Below are positions 8,386-16,294 of a DNA stretch of 39,067 nucleotides, piece after piece. Every line of letters begins with the position of its first letter. Position 1 is the first letter of the stretch. A model generated the notes under the pieces. It did no database searches, had not been told where the DNA came from, and saw nothing but the letters and a program-made list of their open reading frames with translations. This DNA is from Sulfurovum sp. (GTDB lineage Bacteria; Campylobacterota; Campylobacteria; Campylobacterales; Sulfurovaceae), in contig JALTVI010000096.1 of NCBI GenBank assembly GCA_027049035.1, forward strand, positions 1 through 39,067, written 5' to 3'. The position numbers and the translations under genes are program-made.

Positions 8386-11079
8386 ATGAAACAGATCACT
8401 TTATCCGCAGCGCTTATACCGCTTCTTGGCAGCGCAATATTCGCAAGCGGGTCTACACCCTATCCGGTACCACAACCCATTCCTCAGGCAGTACCTCAAC
8501 CCATTCCGCAGAAAGTGCCAAAACCGATCCCTCAAAAAACACCGAAGCCGGTCTATCAGGCAGTGCCAAAGCCTATTCCGCAGGCCGTACCAAAGCCGAT
8601 CCCGCAGATGGTACCAAAACCCATTCCTCAGAAAACGCCGAAGCCTGTTTATCAAGCGGTACCGCAACCTATTCCTCAAGAAGTTCCAAAGCCTGTGCCG
8701 CAAGCTGTACCAACGCCCATTCCACAAAAGGTACCCAAGAAACTTACCATCCACAAGTACAAAAAACCCTCAAAGCTGCCAAAACAGTACCACGGCAGCA
8801 AACCTGAAGTGATGAAGCATGCCAAGAAACATGCAAAAAAGCATCCTAAAGCCCATAAAGAGAAAATACACCACAAGACACTGTATCCTGTAGATCAAGT
8901 GCACAAAGCCCCTGCCGTGCATACTGCGCACAGTACACCACAGAAGCATACGCCGCATACTGTCGGACGCACGGCATCGAAGCGCATGCCAAATATGGTA
9001 GGAAGTACTGTGATAACAAACATTAATGGTGCTCCACATGTTACAATTCCAATTCAAAAGAATGGAAAAGAAGTAAAAATTCTTGTTCCGGTTGAGATCC
9101 GAAATACAAAACAAGGGAATGTTTTACTTTTCAATGGACAACCGTTCCAGTACCTTAGATCTGTGGGAGTAAAATTTAATGGAAATCAGGCAACTATTAA
9201 TGGGAAAAATATTGGGACAGTAGGTAAAAATCATATACTTAAACTTATATCCAAACCAGTGCATACTTCTACCAGCACTCCAAGCATACCAAAAGGGTAT
9301 CACCAGATCACCGTACCAAACACAGGCAAAGGCGGCGGTAGCAAAACCATTATCGTACCTAACGGACTGAACGCACCAAAAGGACAGGTTGCCACTGGGG
9401 TCATTCCAAAAGGCAGCAGTACCCAGCATCCGTCCACATCACATGCAAAAACACCGGGCGTGATCGCCAAGCCGCACGCTAAAGGCGGAAGCACTGCAAC
9501 CGGCGGTACTCCTGCCATTCCAAAAGGGTATCACCAGATCACCGTACAAAACACAGGCAAAGGCGGCGGATACAAGACGATAGTCGTACCAAATGCCATT
9601 AAACAGCCCAAGCTTCCGGCACAAAGCAACACGGCACCACAGCCAAAGACACCGGCACCGGTCAATAAGAGCAACTGGGTGTATGGCGGCGCAAAGACCA
9701 AAGGACCTGCAGTACCGCAAAAGAGTCAAAATCAGGTAAGTGCTTCGCTACGTCCTACGCCAAACAAACAGCAAACACCACATGTCAATCCACAGCAGTT
9801 ACAGGCTCCGGCTAAAAGTGTTCAAGGGACGCCAACCGTCAACCCTGCGAAACTTCAGGCACCAGCAAAAGGTCCCAAGCAGGTTGCACCAATGGTTCAC
9901 CCTACTCCAAGCAAGCCTGGATATATCAATGGTGTGAAACAAGCAACACCAATGGTTAAACCAACGCCGAGTAAACCAGGATATGTACAAGGTGTCAAAC
10001 AGCAAACACCACATATCAATCCACAGCAGCTTCAAGCACCAGCTAAAAGCCCGAGTGGAACACCAACGGTCAATCCTGCAAAACTGCAGGCTCCGGCAAA
10101 AGGTCCCAAGCAGGTTGCACCAATGGTTCACCCTACTCCAAGCAAGCCTGGGTATGTGAATGGTGTGAAGCAGGCAACGCCAATGGCTAAACCGACACCA
10201 AGCAAACCTGGATATGTACAGGGGGTCAAACAGCAAACACCACATGTCAATCCACAGCAGCTTCAAGCTCCAGCTAAAAGCCCGAGTGGAACACCAACGG
10301 TCAATCCTGCAAAACTGCAGGCTCCGGCAAAAAGTGTTCAAGGGACGCCAACGGTCAACCCAGGCAAGCTTCAGACTCCGGCAATAAGCCCACAGGGAAC
10401 ACCACATATCAATCCACAGCAGCTTCAAGCTCCAGCTAAAAGCCCGAGTGGAACACCAACGGTCAATCCTGCAAAACTGCAGGCTCCGGCAAAAAGCCCA
10501 CACGGAACACCGACTCTTCAGCCAGGAGCGGTTGTGCACAATAAAAACGGTGCTCCTATCGGCAAAGTAGTCAAGCTGCCAAACGGTCAGATGGGTGTAC
10601 AGCCTATCGCTGTGCCGCCGGTTGCTCCGATCGTGACCGGTGCAATACCAACAAAGCAGACAGGACAATCTCCGGCTAAAAGTGTTCAGGGAACGCCAAC
10701 CGTAAACCCTTCAAAGCTTCAGGCTCCGGCAAAAGGTCCCAAGCAGGTTGCACCAATGGTACATCCAACGCCAAGCAAGCCTGGATATGTGAATGGTGTG
10801 AAACAGGCAACACCAACAATTCACTCAGGTAACCAGGGGGGAACTTCTGCGACAGGTTCGACACACAATGCAGGCAGCACAAAGCCTGGCTTCTTTGACA
10901 AAATTAAAAGCTTCCTTTTTGGACCTAAAGAGGGAAGAACGGACAAGGTCATTGAGCCGGGTACCCGTAACAAAGAAGCAGAGGCATATCGTACACATGA
11001 CGCCAAAGAGGTTATGAGCAAAGATGCGATCATCCAAGATGACAAGAATGTCTCTCTGCCGTCTAAGCATAGCAGATAG
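8386..11079 (+). CDS. Secreted Pro/Gln/Lys-rich repeat protein, candidate TPS substrate
   Basis: 897 aa, with signal peptide MKQITLSAALIPLLGSAIFASG. Residues 25-125 are a run of heptads of the form VP(K/Q)PIPQ or TPKPVYQ. A basic His/Lys stretch follows, then a non-repetitive, more ordinary region (about 205-300). Next is a long array mixing units such as GTPTVNPAKLQAPAK, PMVHPTPSKPGYVNGVKQ and QTPHVNPQQLQAPAK, and a charged C-terminus. There is no NPNG/NPNL-type TPS domain and no recognisable membrane anchor. GAGGAGAA precedes the ATG. Position right after tpsB suggests it is exported by that transporter; a disordered, surface-extended or cell-wall-binding role is inference. DNA-level repeats at 9770-10830 make copy number likely to vary. 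Confidence 0.85.
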   Translation: MKQITLSAALIPLLGSAIFASGSTPYPVPQPIPQAVPQPIPQKVPKPIPQKTPKPVYQAVPKPIPQAVPKPIPQMVPKPIPQKTPKPVYQAVPQPIPQEVPKPVPQAVPTPIPQKVPKKLTIHKYKKPSKLPKQYHGSKPEVMKHAKKHAKKHPKAHKEKIHHKTLYPVDQVHKAPAVHTAHSTPQKHTPHTVGRTASKRMPNMVGSTVITNINGAPHVTIPIQKNGKEVKILVPVEIRNTKQGNVLLFNGQPFQYLRSVGVKFNGNQATINGKNIGTVGKNHILKLISKPVHTSTSTPSIPKGYHQITVPNTGKGGGSKTIIVPNGLNAPKGQVATGVIPKGSSTQHPSTSHAKTPGVIAKPHAKGGSTATGGTPAIPKGYHQITVQNTGKGGGYKTIVVPNAIKQPKLPAQSNTAPQPKTPAPVNKSNWVYGGAKTKGPAVPQKSQNQVSASLRPTPNKQQTPHVNPQQLQAPAKSVQGTPTVNPAKLQAPAKGPKQVAPMVHPTPSKPGYINGVKQATPMVKPTPSKPGYVQGVKQQTPHINPQQLQAPAKSPSGTPTVNPAKLQAPAKGPKQVAPMVHPTPSKPGYVNGVKQATPMAKPTPSKPGYVQGVKQQTPHVNPQQLQAPAKSPSGTPTVNPAKLQAPAKSVQGTPTVNPGKLQTPAISPQGTPHINPQQLQAPAKSPSGTPTVNPAKLQAPAKSPHGTPTLQPGAVVHNKNGAPIGKVVKLPNGQMGVQPIAVPPVAPIVTGAIPTKQTGQSPAKSVQGTPTVNPSKLQAPAKGPKQVAPMVHPTPSKPGYVNGVKQATPTIHSGNQGGTSATGSTHNAGSTKPGFFDKIKSFLFGPKEGRTDKVIEPGTRNKEAEAYRTHDAKEVMSKDAIIQDDKNVSLPSKHSR

Positions 11080-11090
11080 CTTCAACCGTT

Positions 11091-11115
11091 GCATACTTCC
11101 CTTGCGGAAGTGTGC
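11091..11115 (+). terminator. Hairpin after the repeat-protein gene
   Basis: GCATACTTCC (11091-11100), loop CTTGC, GGAAGTGTGC (11106-11115): a 10 bp stem with one G-T pair, 12 nt after the stop codon. There is no strong U-run, so it may be a 3'-end stabilising hairpin or a REP-like element rather than a classic intrinsic terminator. Confidence 0.45.
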
Positions 11116-11227
11116 ATAGTCCCACTTAACAACACTCCTCCCCACTTACATTAGAGTCAAGTTATTGGATTTACCCCATCCGTTCTATGCTATGACTGAT
11201 TTTGGGTATACATGAATAAGTTTAGAC

Positions 11228-11812
11228 TTACTTCTTTTTTGCAATCTCAGCTTCAAGAAACTTCAGGTTCTCTTCGGTGCGTTTGATTGCCGGGTCGATC
11301 TTTGGGAGGATGGCTTTGCGCAGTGCAAGCGTCTTTTGGGCATACGCTTTCGATCGCTCCAGATCTTCAAGATTGATGTAGATGCTTGCGATGGCTTCGT
11401 AGGTGTCGGCCAGTGCCGCTTCAGATCCTTTGCCCGCCTTTTCGTAGATGTTAGCTGCCTTTTGCATATAAAGCATCGCCGTGGGGTGCGCTTTGTGCAT
11501 ATAGTAGAGATTGCCCGTATCATAGTAGCGTTTTGCCAGCTTCGGGTCGTTCTCTTTGCGAAGTTTCATGGAAACCTTCAGCGCATGCAGCGCATACTCG
11601 ATGGCACTGTCGAGATTGCCGGCTTTGTAGTACGCCTGTGACAGCGCGGCGTAGTCATTGGCGACACGCGCATCGAACATACCGAATTTCGCGTAGTCGG
11701 CATCGAGTCTTTTGCCCGCTTCTGCGACTGCGCCGTCTGTCTGTACGGCGGATGTCTCCGCTGCTATCAAAGGGATGGCGGAAAGTATCGCCGTATATAT
11801 GATTTTTTTCAT
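11228..11812 (-). CDS. Exported TPR-repeat protein
   Basis: 194 aa. A signal peptide (MKKIIYTAILSAIPLIAAETS) is followed by tetratricopeptide-type helical pairs, for example ALSQAYYKAGNLDSAIEYAL, DTGNLYYMHKAHPTAMLYMQ and AIASIYINLEDLERSKAYAQ. TPRs mediate protein-protein contacts, here presumably in the periplasm. Its ATG overlaps the stop of the small membrane protein by 4 nt (11809-11812), so it is the last gene of a three-gene operon starting with the M16 peptidase. No catalytic motif is seen. A role as an adaptor or chaperone for the peptidase is inference from the operon only. Confidence 0.8.
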   Translation of the reverse strand: MKKIIYTAILSAIPLIAAETSAVQTDGAVAEAGKRLDADYAKFGMFDARVANDYAALSQAYYKAGNLDSAIEYALHALKVSMKLRKENDPKLAKRYYDTGNLYYMHKAHPTAMLYMQKAANIYEKAGKGSEAALADTYEAIASIYINLEDLERSKAYAQKTLALRKAILPKIDPAIKRTEENLKFLEAEIAKKK

Positions 11813-12117
11813 TCTGTCTCCATTTCTTTGGTAAGCGCATTGATCACGCCGGCATTCTCCGGTGCGATCTTGGCCGAACCTTTGGTAGAGAGGATCGCTT
11901 TTGCAACGGACGGGTACTCTTTTTGAAGCGCCTTTCCGCTCTTTTCAAGCAGCTGCGTGAACTTCTCTTCGCTCAATATGCCCTCTTCGGCAGCCTTTTT
12001 CTGCATCACCGTCAGTGTTGCGGCAACCTCTCCCGTGGCAATATATTTCCAGCCGAAATAGAGGCCTGCTATCAGTGTCGCTATCGATACGATCAGTGTA
12101 ATGACAATACATTTCAT
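11809..12117 (-). CDS. Small single-pass membrane protein in the M16 peptidase operon
   Basis: 102 aa. One N-terminal transmembrane helix (CIVITLIVSIATLIAGLYFGW) is followed by an amphipathic, Lys/Glu-rich domain of about 75 residues. Orientation cannot be fixed from sequence. AAGGAG sits just before the ATG, 3 nt after the M16 gene ends, and its last codons overlap the TPR gene start. I do not recognise the family. Tight packing on both sides supports a real gene whose product acts at the inner membrane with its neighbours. Confidence 0.7.
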   Translation of the reverse strand: MKCIVITLIVSIATLIAGLYFGWKYIATGEVAATLTVMQKKAAEEGILSEEKFTQLLEKSGKALQKEYPSVAKAILSTKGSAKIAPENAGVINALTKEMETE

Positions 12118-12120
12118 ATA

Positions 12121-14919
12121 TTACTCCTTGTTTGTGGTTTGATTGGCCTGCGTTTGTGCTGCAGGGAGCCTCTGGGCGATGATGCTGTCGCTTTCAAACA
12201 CCTCTTTTGCAAGGCGCTTCAGCTCTTCTGCTGTGACCGATGCCGTCTCGTCACCCAGCTTCAGGTACGCCTCAAGCGGCGTATCGAAACGGTTGGTAAG
12301 CTGCATCAGCGAAAGCCAGTATTCGTTCTTGCGCAGCAGCTGGGTGTAACCTACGGAAAACTCTTTTTTGGCGTTCTTGAGCGTCTTGACATCGGGTCCC
12401 TCTTTGATGAACGCGGCAAGCTGCGTCTGCACATCTTCGATGAGGGCGTCGCTTCTTTTTGGGTCGGCGGCAAAAGAGATGCTGCAGACAAGCGTGTTGT
12501 TGGTCTCGCGTGTCAGCTTGCACTCTGTGCCGATGCCGTAGGTGCCCGACTGCTTCTCGCGTATCTCGTTTCTAAGACGGATGTTCAGCACGCTTTGAAG
12601 CAGGTTGACCGTTGCGGCGGTATGCACCGAAAACTTCGGCAGCGTTGTGCGGTACTGCAGGGTGATGTTGGCGATGTTGGTACTGTTGTAGGCACGCTCG
12701 AAATGCAGGTGCCCCTTTTTGTAGGGGTAAGGCCTGCCGTCGTAGGGTGTTGGCTTCGCCTTGCCCGGCAGTGTGCCAAGATAGCACGGCAGCAGCTTCT
12801 CTACAGTTTTGGGGTCGATGTCGCCGACAATGGCGATGTGAAAACGGTTAAATCCTGAAAATGCTTTCTTGAAGTCCTGTAGCATCGCTTTGGGGTCGAG
12901 TTTGGCGATGCTTTGTTCTGTGTCGAACTGTATGCGCGGGTTGTGGTCGTAAAAATACTCCTCAAAGGCTTTGTTGAAGCGGTACCCGGGGTCACGCTCT
13001 TTGGCGCTCAGAGCCGCCATCAGGCTGTCACGCTGCTGTTTGGCGACAGCCGGGTCTATTTTTGGCGCGGTGATCTGCCAGCGGATCAGATTGAGCAGTG
13101 TCTCAAAATCTTCCGTTGCACTGCTTGCGCTGATGCTCTCGTCAAAGCGGTTGATGGCAAATTCGTACTGGAGCTGTTTGCCCGAAAGCAGCGCGGGCAT
13201 CTGCCACGCCTTTACCTTTCCGGGAGCTGATGCAACGACCCAGCGGGCGGCTTTGTGCAGGTTGTCAAGCGCCTCCGGTGCCACGACGGAGTCGCCGCCC
13301 GTAGCGACGGCGGTAAAAAGCACCCTTTTCTTTGCAAAGTCGGTGGGCTTGAAATCAACAGTGACATTGTTCTCCAGTACATAGTGATAGATGCCGTGCG
13401 CTTTATCAAAGTGTTTGGAGAGGATGCTGCCGCATTTTTTGGGACGCGGCGGGAAGACAGCGGCACTTTGGCTCTCTTTGTGTGCTGTCTTTGCCTCTTT
13501 GGCGGCGTTTTCAAGAATGGAGAGCGCCTCTTTGTTGTCTATCTTTACACGCTTTGGACCTAAAAAGAGAATGACCCTGTCGGGGTTGGAGACAATCGCC
13601 CTAAAGCGCTTGTTGACCGCATCAAGCGTTACAGAGTCAAGAAACTGCTTGGAGAAACGGTAGTTGTAATCCTCGTCAATGAAGACGCCGCCGTTCTCCG
13701 TCCTTTCGACAATGCGGCTTGCGTACGCTTCGGAGGGAGTATTGCTGCGTTGTCTGTGACCGTTTTCGTTGGCGGCATAGAGCTGTTTTTTGACCGCCTC
13801 AAAGGTAGCCTTGTCAAAGCCGTATGCGCTGTAGCCGGCGATGATGCGCCCCACTTCTCCAAGCGCCGCTTTGGCATTGCCTTTGGCATAATCCGCCGTG
13901 ACCGTGATGCTGCGCCTGAACGGCGTGATCCACTGCGTACTCATCGAAAGCCCGAGCAGTTTTGTCTTTGGTGCAAGCAGGTGTTTGGGGACCTCTTGCT
14001 TGAACATCAGCTGCACCATAATGTCCAGCAGTTCGCTTCGGAACTCATCGGGGGTGACAGATCCCAGTTCGCGCGAGAGGTAGTTGATCTGCAGGGAGTT
14101 GTCCCCGATATCCTTGTCGCTCACAGCCAGCGTGCGCGTGGTGTTTGCATCGGGAATCAGCCGCGTATAGGGCTGGGTGTGGTTACTGTTGGTCAGATCG
14201 GCAAACACCTTTCTTACCTTTTGCTCCATCGCTTTGGGGTCAATGTCGCCGACGACCACCAGCGTCATCAGTTCGGGGCGGTACCACTTTTTGTAAAAGT
14301 CCACCGCTCTTGAAACCGGAGCGTGTTTGAGCACCGACGCCTTGCCAATGGTCTCTCTTTTTTCATAGCGGCTTCCGTTGAAAAACAGCGGTGAGAACTG
14401 CTTGTAGAGACGGTACCCCGGTTTGTTGCGCAGGCGCTTCTCTTCGAGCACCACCCCGCGCTCGTTCTCGAACTCTTTGGGGTCGAAAGCCAGACCGTTC
14501 GCCCAGTCGTGCACGATCAGCAGCGCTTTTTCAACATTGTCGCCGGTGACAGGCACACTTAGTTTGTAGAGGGTGTGCCCGAAGGTGGTTTCGGCATTGA
14601 GGTCGCCGCCAAAACGCATCCCTATCGATTCGAGGTAGCGTACCAGATCGTTCTTTTTGAAGTGCTTCGTACCGTTGAACGCCATATGCTCAATAAAGTG
14701 CGCAAGACCCCGCTGGTCTTCGTCTTCTTCAAGTGATCCCGCTTTGACAAGCAGCCGTATCACCACGCGCTCTTTTGGCTTTTCGTTGTGCATGATCTTG
14801 TAGGCAAAAGTGTTCGAAAGCATCCCCTCTACAAGACGCTTGTCGGTAGGCATCTCCCCTCCAATCAGCGCTGTAGCAAGAAATAGAGAGAAGATAATCC
14901 AGTATTTTCGTATAGCCAA
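12121..14919 (-). CDS. M16 family (pitrilysin/insulinase-like) zinc metallopeptidase
   Basis: 932 aa, consistent with a fused two-half M16 enzyme. A signal peptide or anchor (KYWIIFSLFLATALIGG) directs it to the periplasm. The inverted zinc motif is H74-F-I-E77-H78, with the third ligand about 75 residues later in EFENERGVVLEE. The C-terminal half keeps the peptidase fold (FHIAIVGDIDPKTVEKLL, RLRNEIREKQSGTYGIGTEC) but lacks HxxEH, as usual for the inactive half. The late R-x-Y segment (LRNEIREKQSGTYG) fits the substrate-binding region of the family. It probably degrades peptides or misfolded envelope proteins. It leads the operon with the small membrane protein and TPR protein. Confidence 0.92.
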   Translation of the reverse strand: MAIRKYWIIFSLFLATALIGGEMPTDKRLVEGMLSNTFAYKIMHNEKPKERVVIRLLVKAGSLEEDEDQRGLAHFIEHMAFNGTKHFKKNDLVRYLESIGMRFGGDLNAETTFGHTLYKLSVPVTGDNVEKALLIVHDWANGLAFDPKEFENERGVVLEEKRLRNKPGYRLYKQFSPLFFNGSRYEKRETIGKASVLKHAPVSRAVDFYKKWYRPELMTLVVVGDIDPKAMEQKVRKVFADLTNSNHTQPYTRLIPDANTTRTLAVSDKDIGDNSLQINYLSRELGSVTPDEFRSELLDIMVQLMFKQEVPKHLLAPKTKLLGLSMSTQWITPFRRSITVTADYAKGNAKAALGEVGRIIAGYSAYGFDKATFEAVKKQLYAANENGHRQRSNTPSEAYASRIVERTENGGVFIDEDYNYRFSKQFLDSVTLDAVNKRFRAIVSNPDRVILFLGPKRVKIDNKEALSILENAAKEAKTAHKESQSAAVFPPRPKKCGSILSKHFDKAHGIYHYVLENNVTVDFKPTDFAKKRVLFTAVATGGDSVVAPEALDNLHKAARWVVASAPGKVKAWQMPALLSGKQLQYEFAINRFDESISASSATEDFETLLNLIRWQITAPKIDPAVAKQQRDSLMAALSAKERDPGYRFNKAFEEYFYDHNPRIQFDTEQSIAKLDPKAMLQDFKKAFSGFNRFHIAIVGDIDPKTVEKLLPCYLGTLPGKAKPTPYDGRPYPYKKGHLHFERAYNSTNIANITLQYRTTLPKFSVHTAATVNLLQSVLNIRLRNEIREKQSGTYGIGTECKLTRETNNTLVCSISFAADPKRSDALIEDVQTQLAAFIKEGPDVKTLKNAKKEFSVGYTQLLRKNEYWLSLMQLTNRFDTPLEAYLKLGDETASVTAEELKRLAKEVFESDSIIAQRLPAAQTQANQTTNKE

Positions 14920-15010
14920 AGGTAATCCTTTTATCGGTAGTTTTCATATAGTATCAATTCAGTTGAAGCCCAGGTTACAGTGCTGCATATCCAGAAGAAT
15001 ACTGCTTTCT

Positions 15011-15124
15011 TTAAGGAATATATTGTTCCATGCTGGTAAGATTGCCATCCTTGGGTATGTCGGCTCCGTAGAGTCCGCAGGCAAGCAGCGTCGACATACA
15101 CAAAGTTGTCAGAGAAAATTTCAT
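15011..15124 (-). CDS. Tiny putative lipoprotein (37 aa)
   Basis: Reading from the ATG at 15124 gives a 37-residue peptide with a signal sequence and a lipobox-like LLAC-G (CMSTLLACGLYGADIP). AAGGAT lies 9 nt upstream. The mature part would be about 21 residues. A longer in-frame reading from 15241 exists but has no Shine-Dalgarno site and runs through gene debris. It lies beside a degraded gene, so this could be a small lipoprotein (entericidin-like in scale only) or the surviving 5' end of a larger gene. Existence as a translated gene is uncertain. Confidence 0.4.
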   Translation of the reverse strand: MKFSLTTLCMSTLLACGLYGADIPKDGNLTSMEQYIP

Positions 15125-15192
15125 CAGTGTATCCTTAAAAGAGATGGGGAACAAGGAAGCGGTCAATGACGCCTCCTTGTGTTGGATGAGAA

Positions 15193-15393
15193 TCAGTTGA
15201 AAGACTTGTAGCGCTGAACGACACCGTTCTTGACGATACACTCGCCTTTCTCATCCAAACGCGGCTCGTCCCACTTGAAAGTAACAGGCACGTGTACCGT
15301 GTTGCCTTTGTAGTATCCTCTTCCTACAGAGGAGGCTGCGTTCGGTACGCCCGGGAACTTGTTCATAAGATAGTTTTTACAATCTCTTGAGAA
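15193..15393 (-). pseudogene. 3' remnant of a lipoprotein gene (paralogue of 16935-17279)
   Basis: In one minus-strand frame this stretch reads DCKNYLMNKFPGVPNAASS, then VGRGYYKGNTVHVPVTFKWD, then EPRLDEKGECIVKNGVVQRY and KSFN-stop. It matches the C-terminal half of the lipoprotein at 16935-17279 almost residue for residue. The 5' half, with signal peptide and lipobox, is missing; upstream the sequence runs directly into the YcgJ-like gene at 15363-15767 in another frame. An internal ATG at 15366 could start a 57-residue leaderless-of-signal peptide, but no Shine-Dalgarno site supports it. I read it as a decayed duplicate left by a deletion. Confidence 0.75.
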
Positions 15394-15767
15394 ATCCAGT
15401 GACGCTTTTTTCCGCCGCCGTGTGATGCGTGCGGTACGGTGCCAAACAGCATCTTTGTCCAGTGTGCATCGGCATTGTCATCCCACTTGCTCTTTTTACA
15501 GATCTTTTTGTGTGTGTTACAGTTGACACCGTTGGAGAATGTCCACTCAGTCATGTCCATATGGTCTTTCTCTACCAGTCTTTCAAACTTCTTTGCCGCC
15601 TTGTTGCCAAAATACTCTTTGGTCAACCCGATGGAGATACCGTAAGAGTCTGTACAGAACTTCGCTTTTTTGTCACAGAGAACACCCTTTGATGGTGAGT
15701 AGACGCTTCCGGCATATGCCGCGCCCGAAAGTGCGACGATCGCTGCCATGATTACTGTTTTTTTCAT
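15363..15767 (-). CDS. YcgJ/Fels1-like periplasmic protein with aberrant C-terminus
   Basis: 134 aa from the ATG at 15767 (AAAAGGAAT just upstream). A signal peptide (MKKTVIMAAIVALSGAAYA) is followed by a YcgJ/Fels-1-like domain: VYSPSKGVLCDKKAKFCTDS, then YGISIGLTKEYFGNKAAKK, and a second Cys pair NGVNCNTHKKICKKS. Four conserved cysteines suggest two disulfides. It is about 75% identical by eye to the adjacent 15828-16166 gene. That paralogue stops after KKLFGKVR, whereas this one continues with about 25 unrelated residues (HASHGGGKKRHWISQEIVKT...) reading out of frame into the lipoprotein remnant. Function of the family is poorly known. Confidence 0.78.
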   Translation of the reverse strand: MKKTVIMAAIVALSGAAYAGSVYSPSKGVLCDKKAKFCTDSYGISIGLTKEYFGNKAAKKFERLVEKDHMDMTEWTFSNGVNCNTHKKICKKSKWDDNADAHWTKMLFGTVPHASHGGGKKRHWISQEIVKTIL

Positions 15768-15827
15768 TTTATTCCTTTTATAATCTTTCAAGCCCTTCCT
15801 GTGGGAAAGGCACAGCCTGCTGCAAGT

Positions 15828-16166
15828 TTATCTAACCTTGCCAAAAAGCTTCTTTGTCCAGTGTGCATCGGCGTGCTTGTCCCACTTGCTCTTTTTACAG
15901 ATCTTTTTGTGGGTGTTGCAGCTGACACCGTTGGCAAATGTCCAATCGGTCAGGCTCATATGGTACTTGTCGACCATCTTCTCAAGATTCTTTGCAGCCT
16001 TGCTGCCAAGATACTCTTTTGTAAGCCCGATGGAGATGCTGTAGGAGTCGGCACAGAACTTTCCTTTTTTGTCACAGATGACACCCTTTGAGGGCGAATA
16101 GACGCTTCCTGCGTATGCTGCGCCCGAAAGCGCAACAATTGCAGCCATAATCACTGTTTTTTTCAT
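15828..16166 (-). CDS. YcgJ/Fels1-like periplasmic protein
   Basis: 112 aa. The signal peptide is nearly identical to that of the downstream copy. The mature domain has the four-Cys arrangement ICDKKGKFCADS ... GVSCNTHKKICKKS, and the LTKEYLGSKAAKNLEKM block typical of YcgJ/Fels-1 prophage-like small exported proteins. AAAGGATAAG precedes the ATG. Tandem duplication with 15363-15767 is clear from protein and DNA similarity, including the signal sequences. Role unknown; linkage to an LprI-like domain in the next gene hints at lysozyme inhibition or envelope stress, which is inference. Confidence 0.82.
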   Translation of the reverse strand: MKKTVIMAAIVALSGAAYAGSVYSPSKGVICDKKGKFCADSYSISIGLTKEYLGSKAAKNLEKMVDKYHMSLTDWTFANGVSCNTHKKICKKSKWDKHADAHWTKKLFGKVR

Positions 16167-16200
16167 TTGCTTATCCTTTTACTCTTTTGTTCGTATTGTT

Positions 16201-16278
16201 TTACAATACACCCATAAATCGCAGTACGACGACGATCACGACAACGGTCAACGCAGTATAGATCAAGTTGCCTATCAT
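16201..16278 (-). CDS. 25-residue single-helix membrane peptide
   Basis: The minus strand from the ATG at 16278 reads MIGNLIYTALTVVVIVVVLR followed by FMGVL and a stop at 16201. The whole peptide is one hydrophobic helix. AAGGGGATAAA directly precedes the ATG at ideal spacing, and it fills the gap between the LprI-YcgJ fusion gene and the YcgJ gene on the same strand. A GTATTG/CAATAC hairpin (about 16193-16209) overlaps its end. Family unknown. The strong ribosome binding site and TM composition argue for a real small protein. Confidence 0.55.
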   Translation of the reverse strand: MIGNLIYTALTVVVIVVVLRFMGVL

Positions 16279-16294
16279 TTTATCCCCTTTATGT

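Noticed and set aside
8446-8740. Regular short repeats that might suggest a CRISPR array
   Set aside because: They are in-frame heptad codons of a secreted protein, with no spacers and no cas genes.
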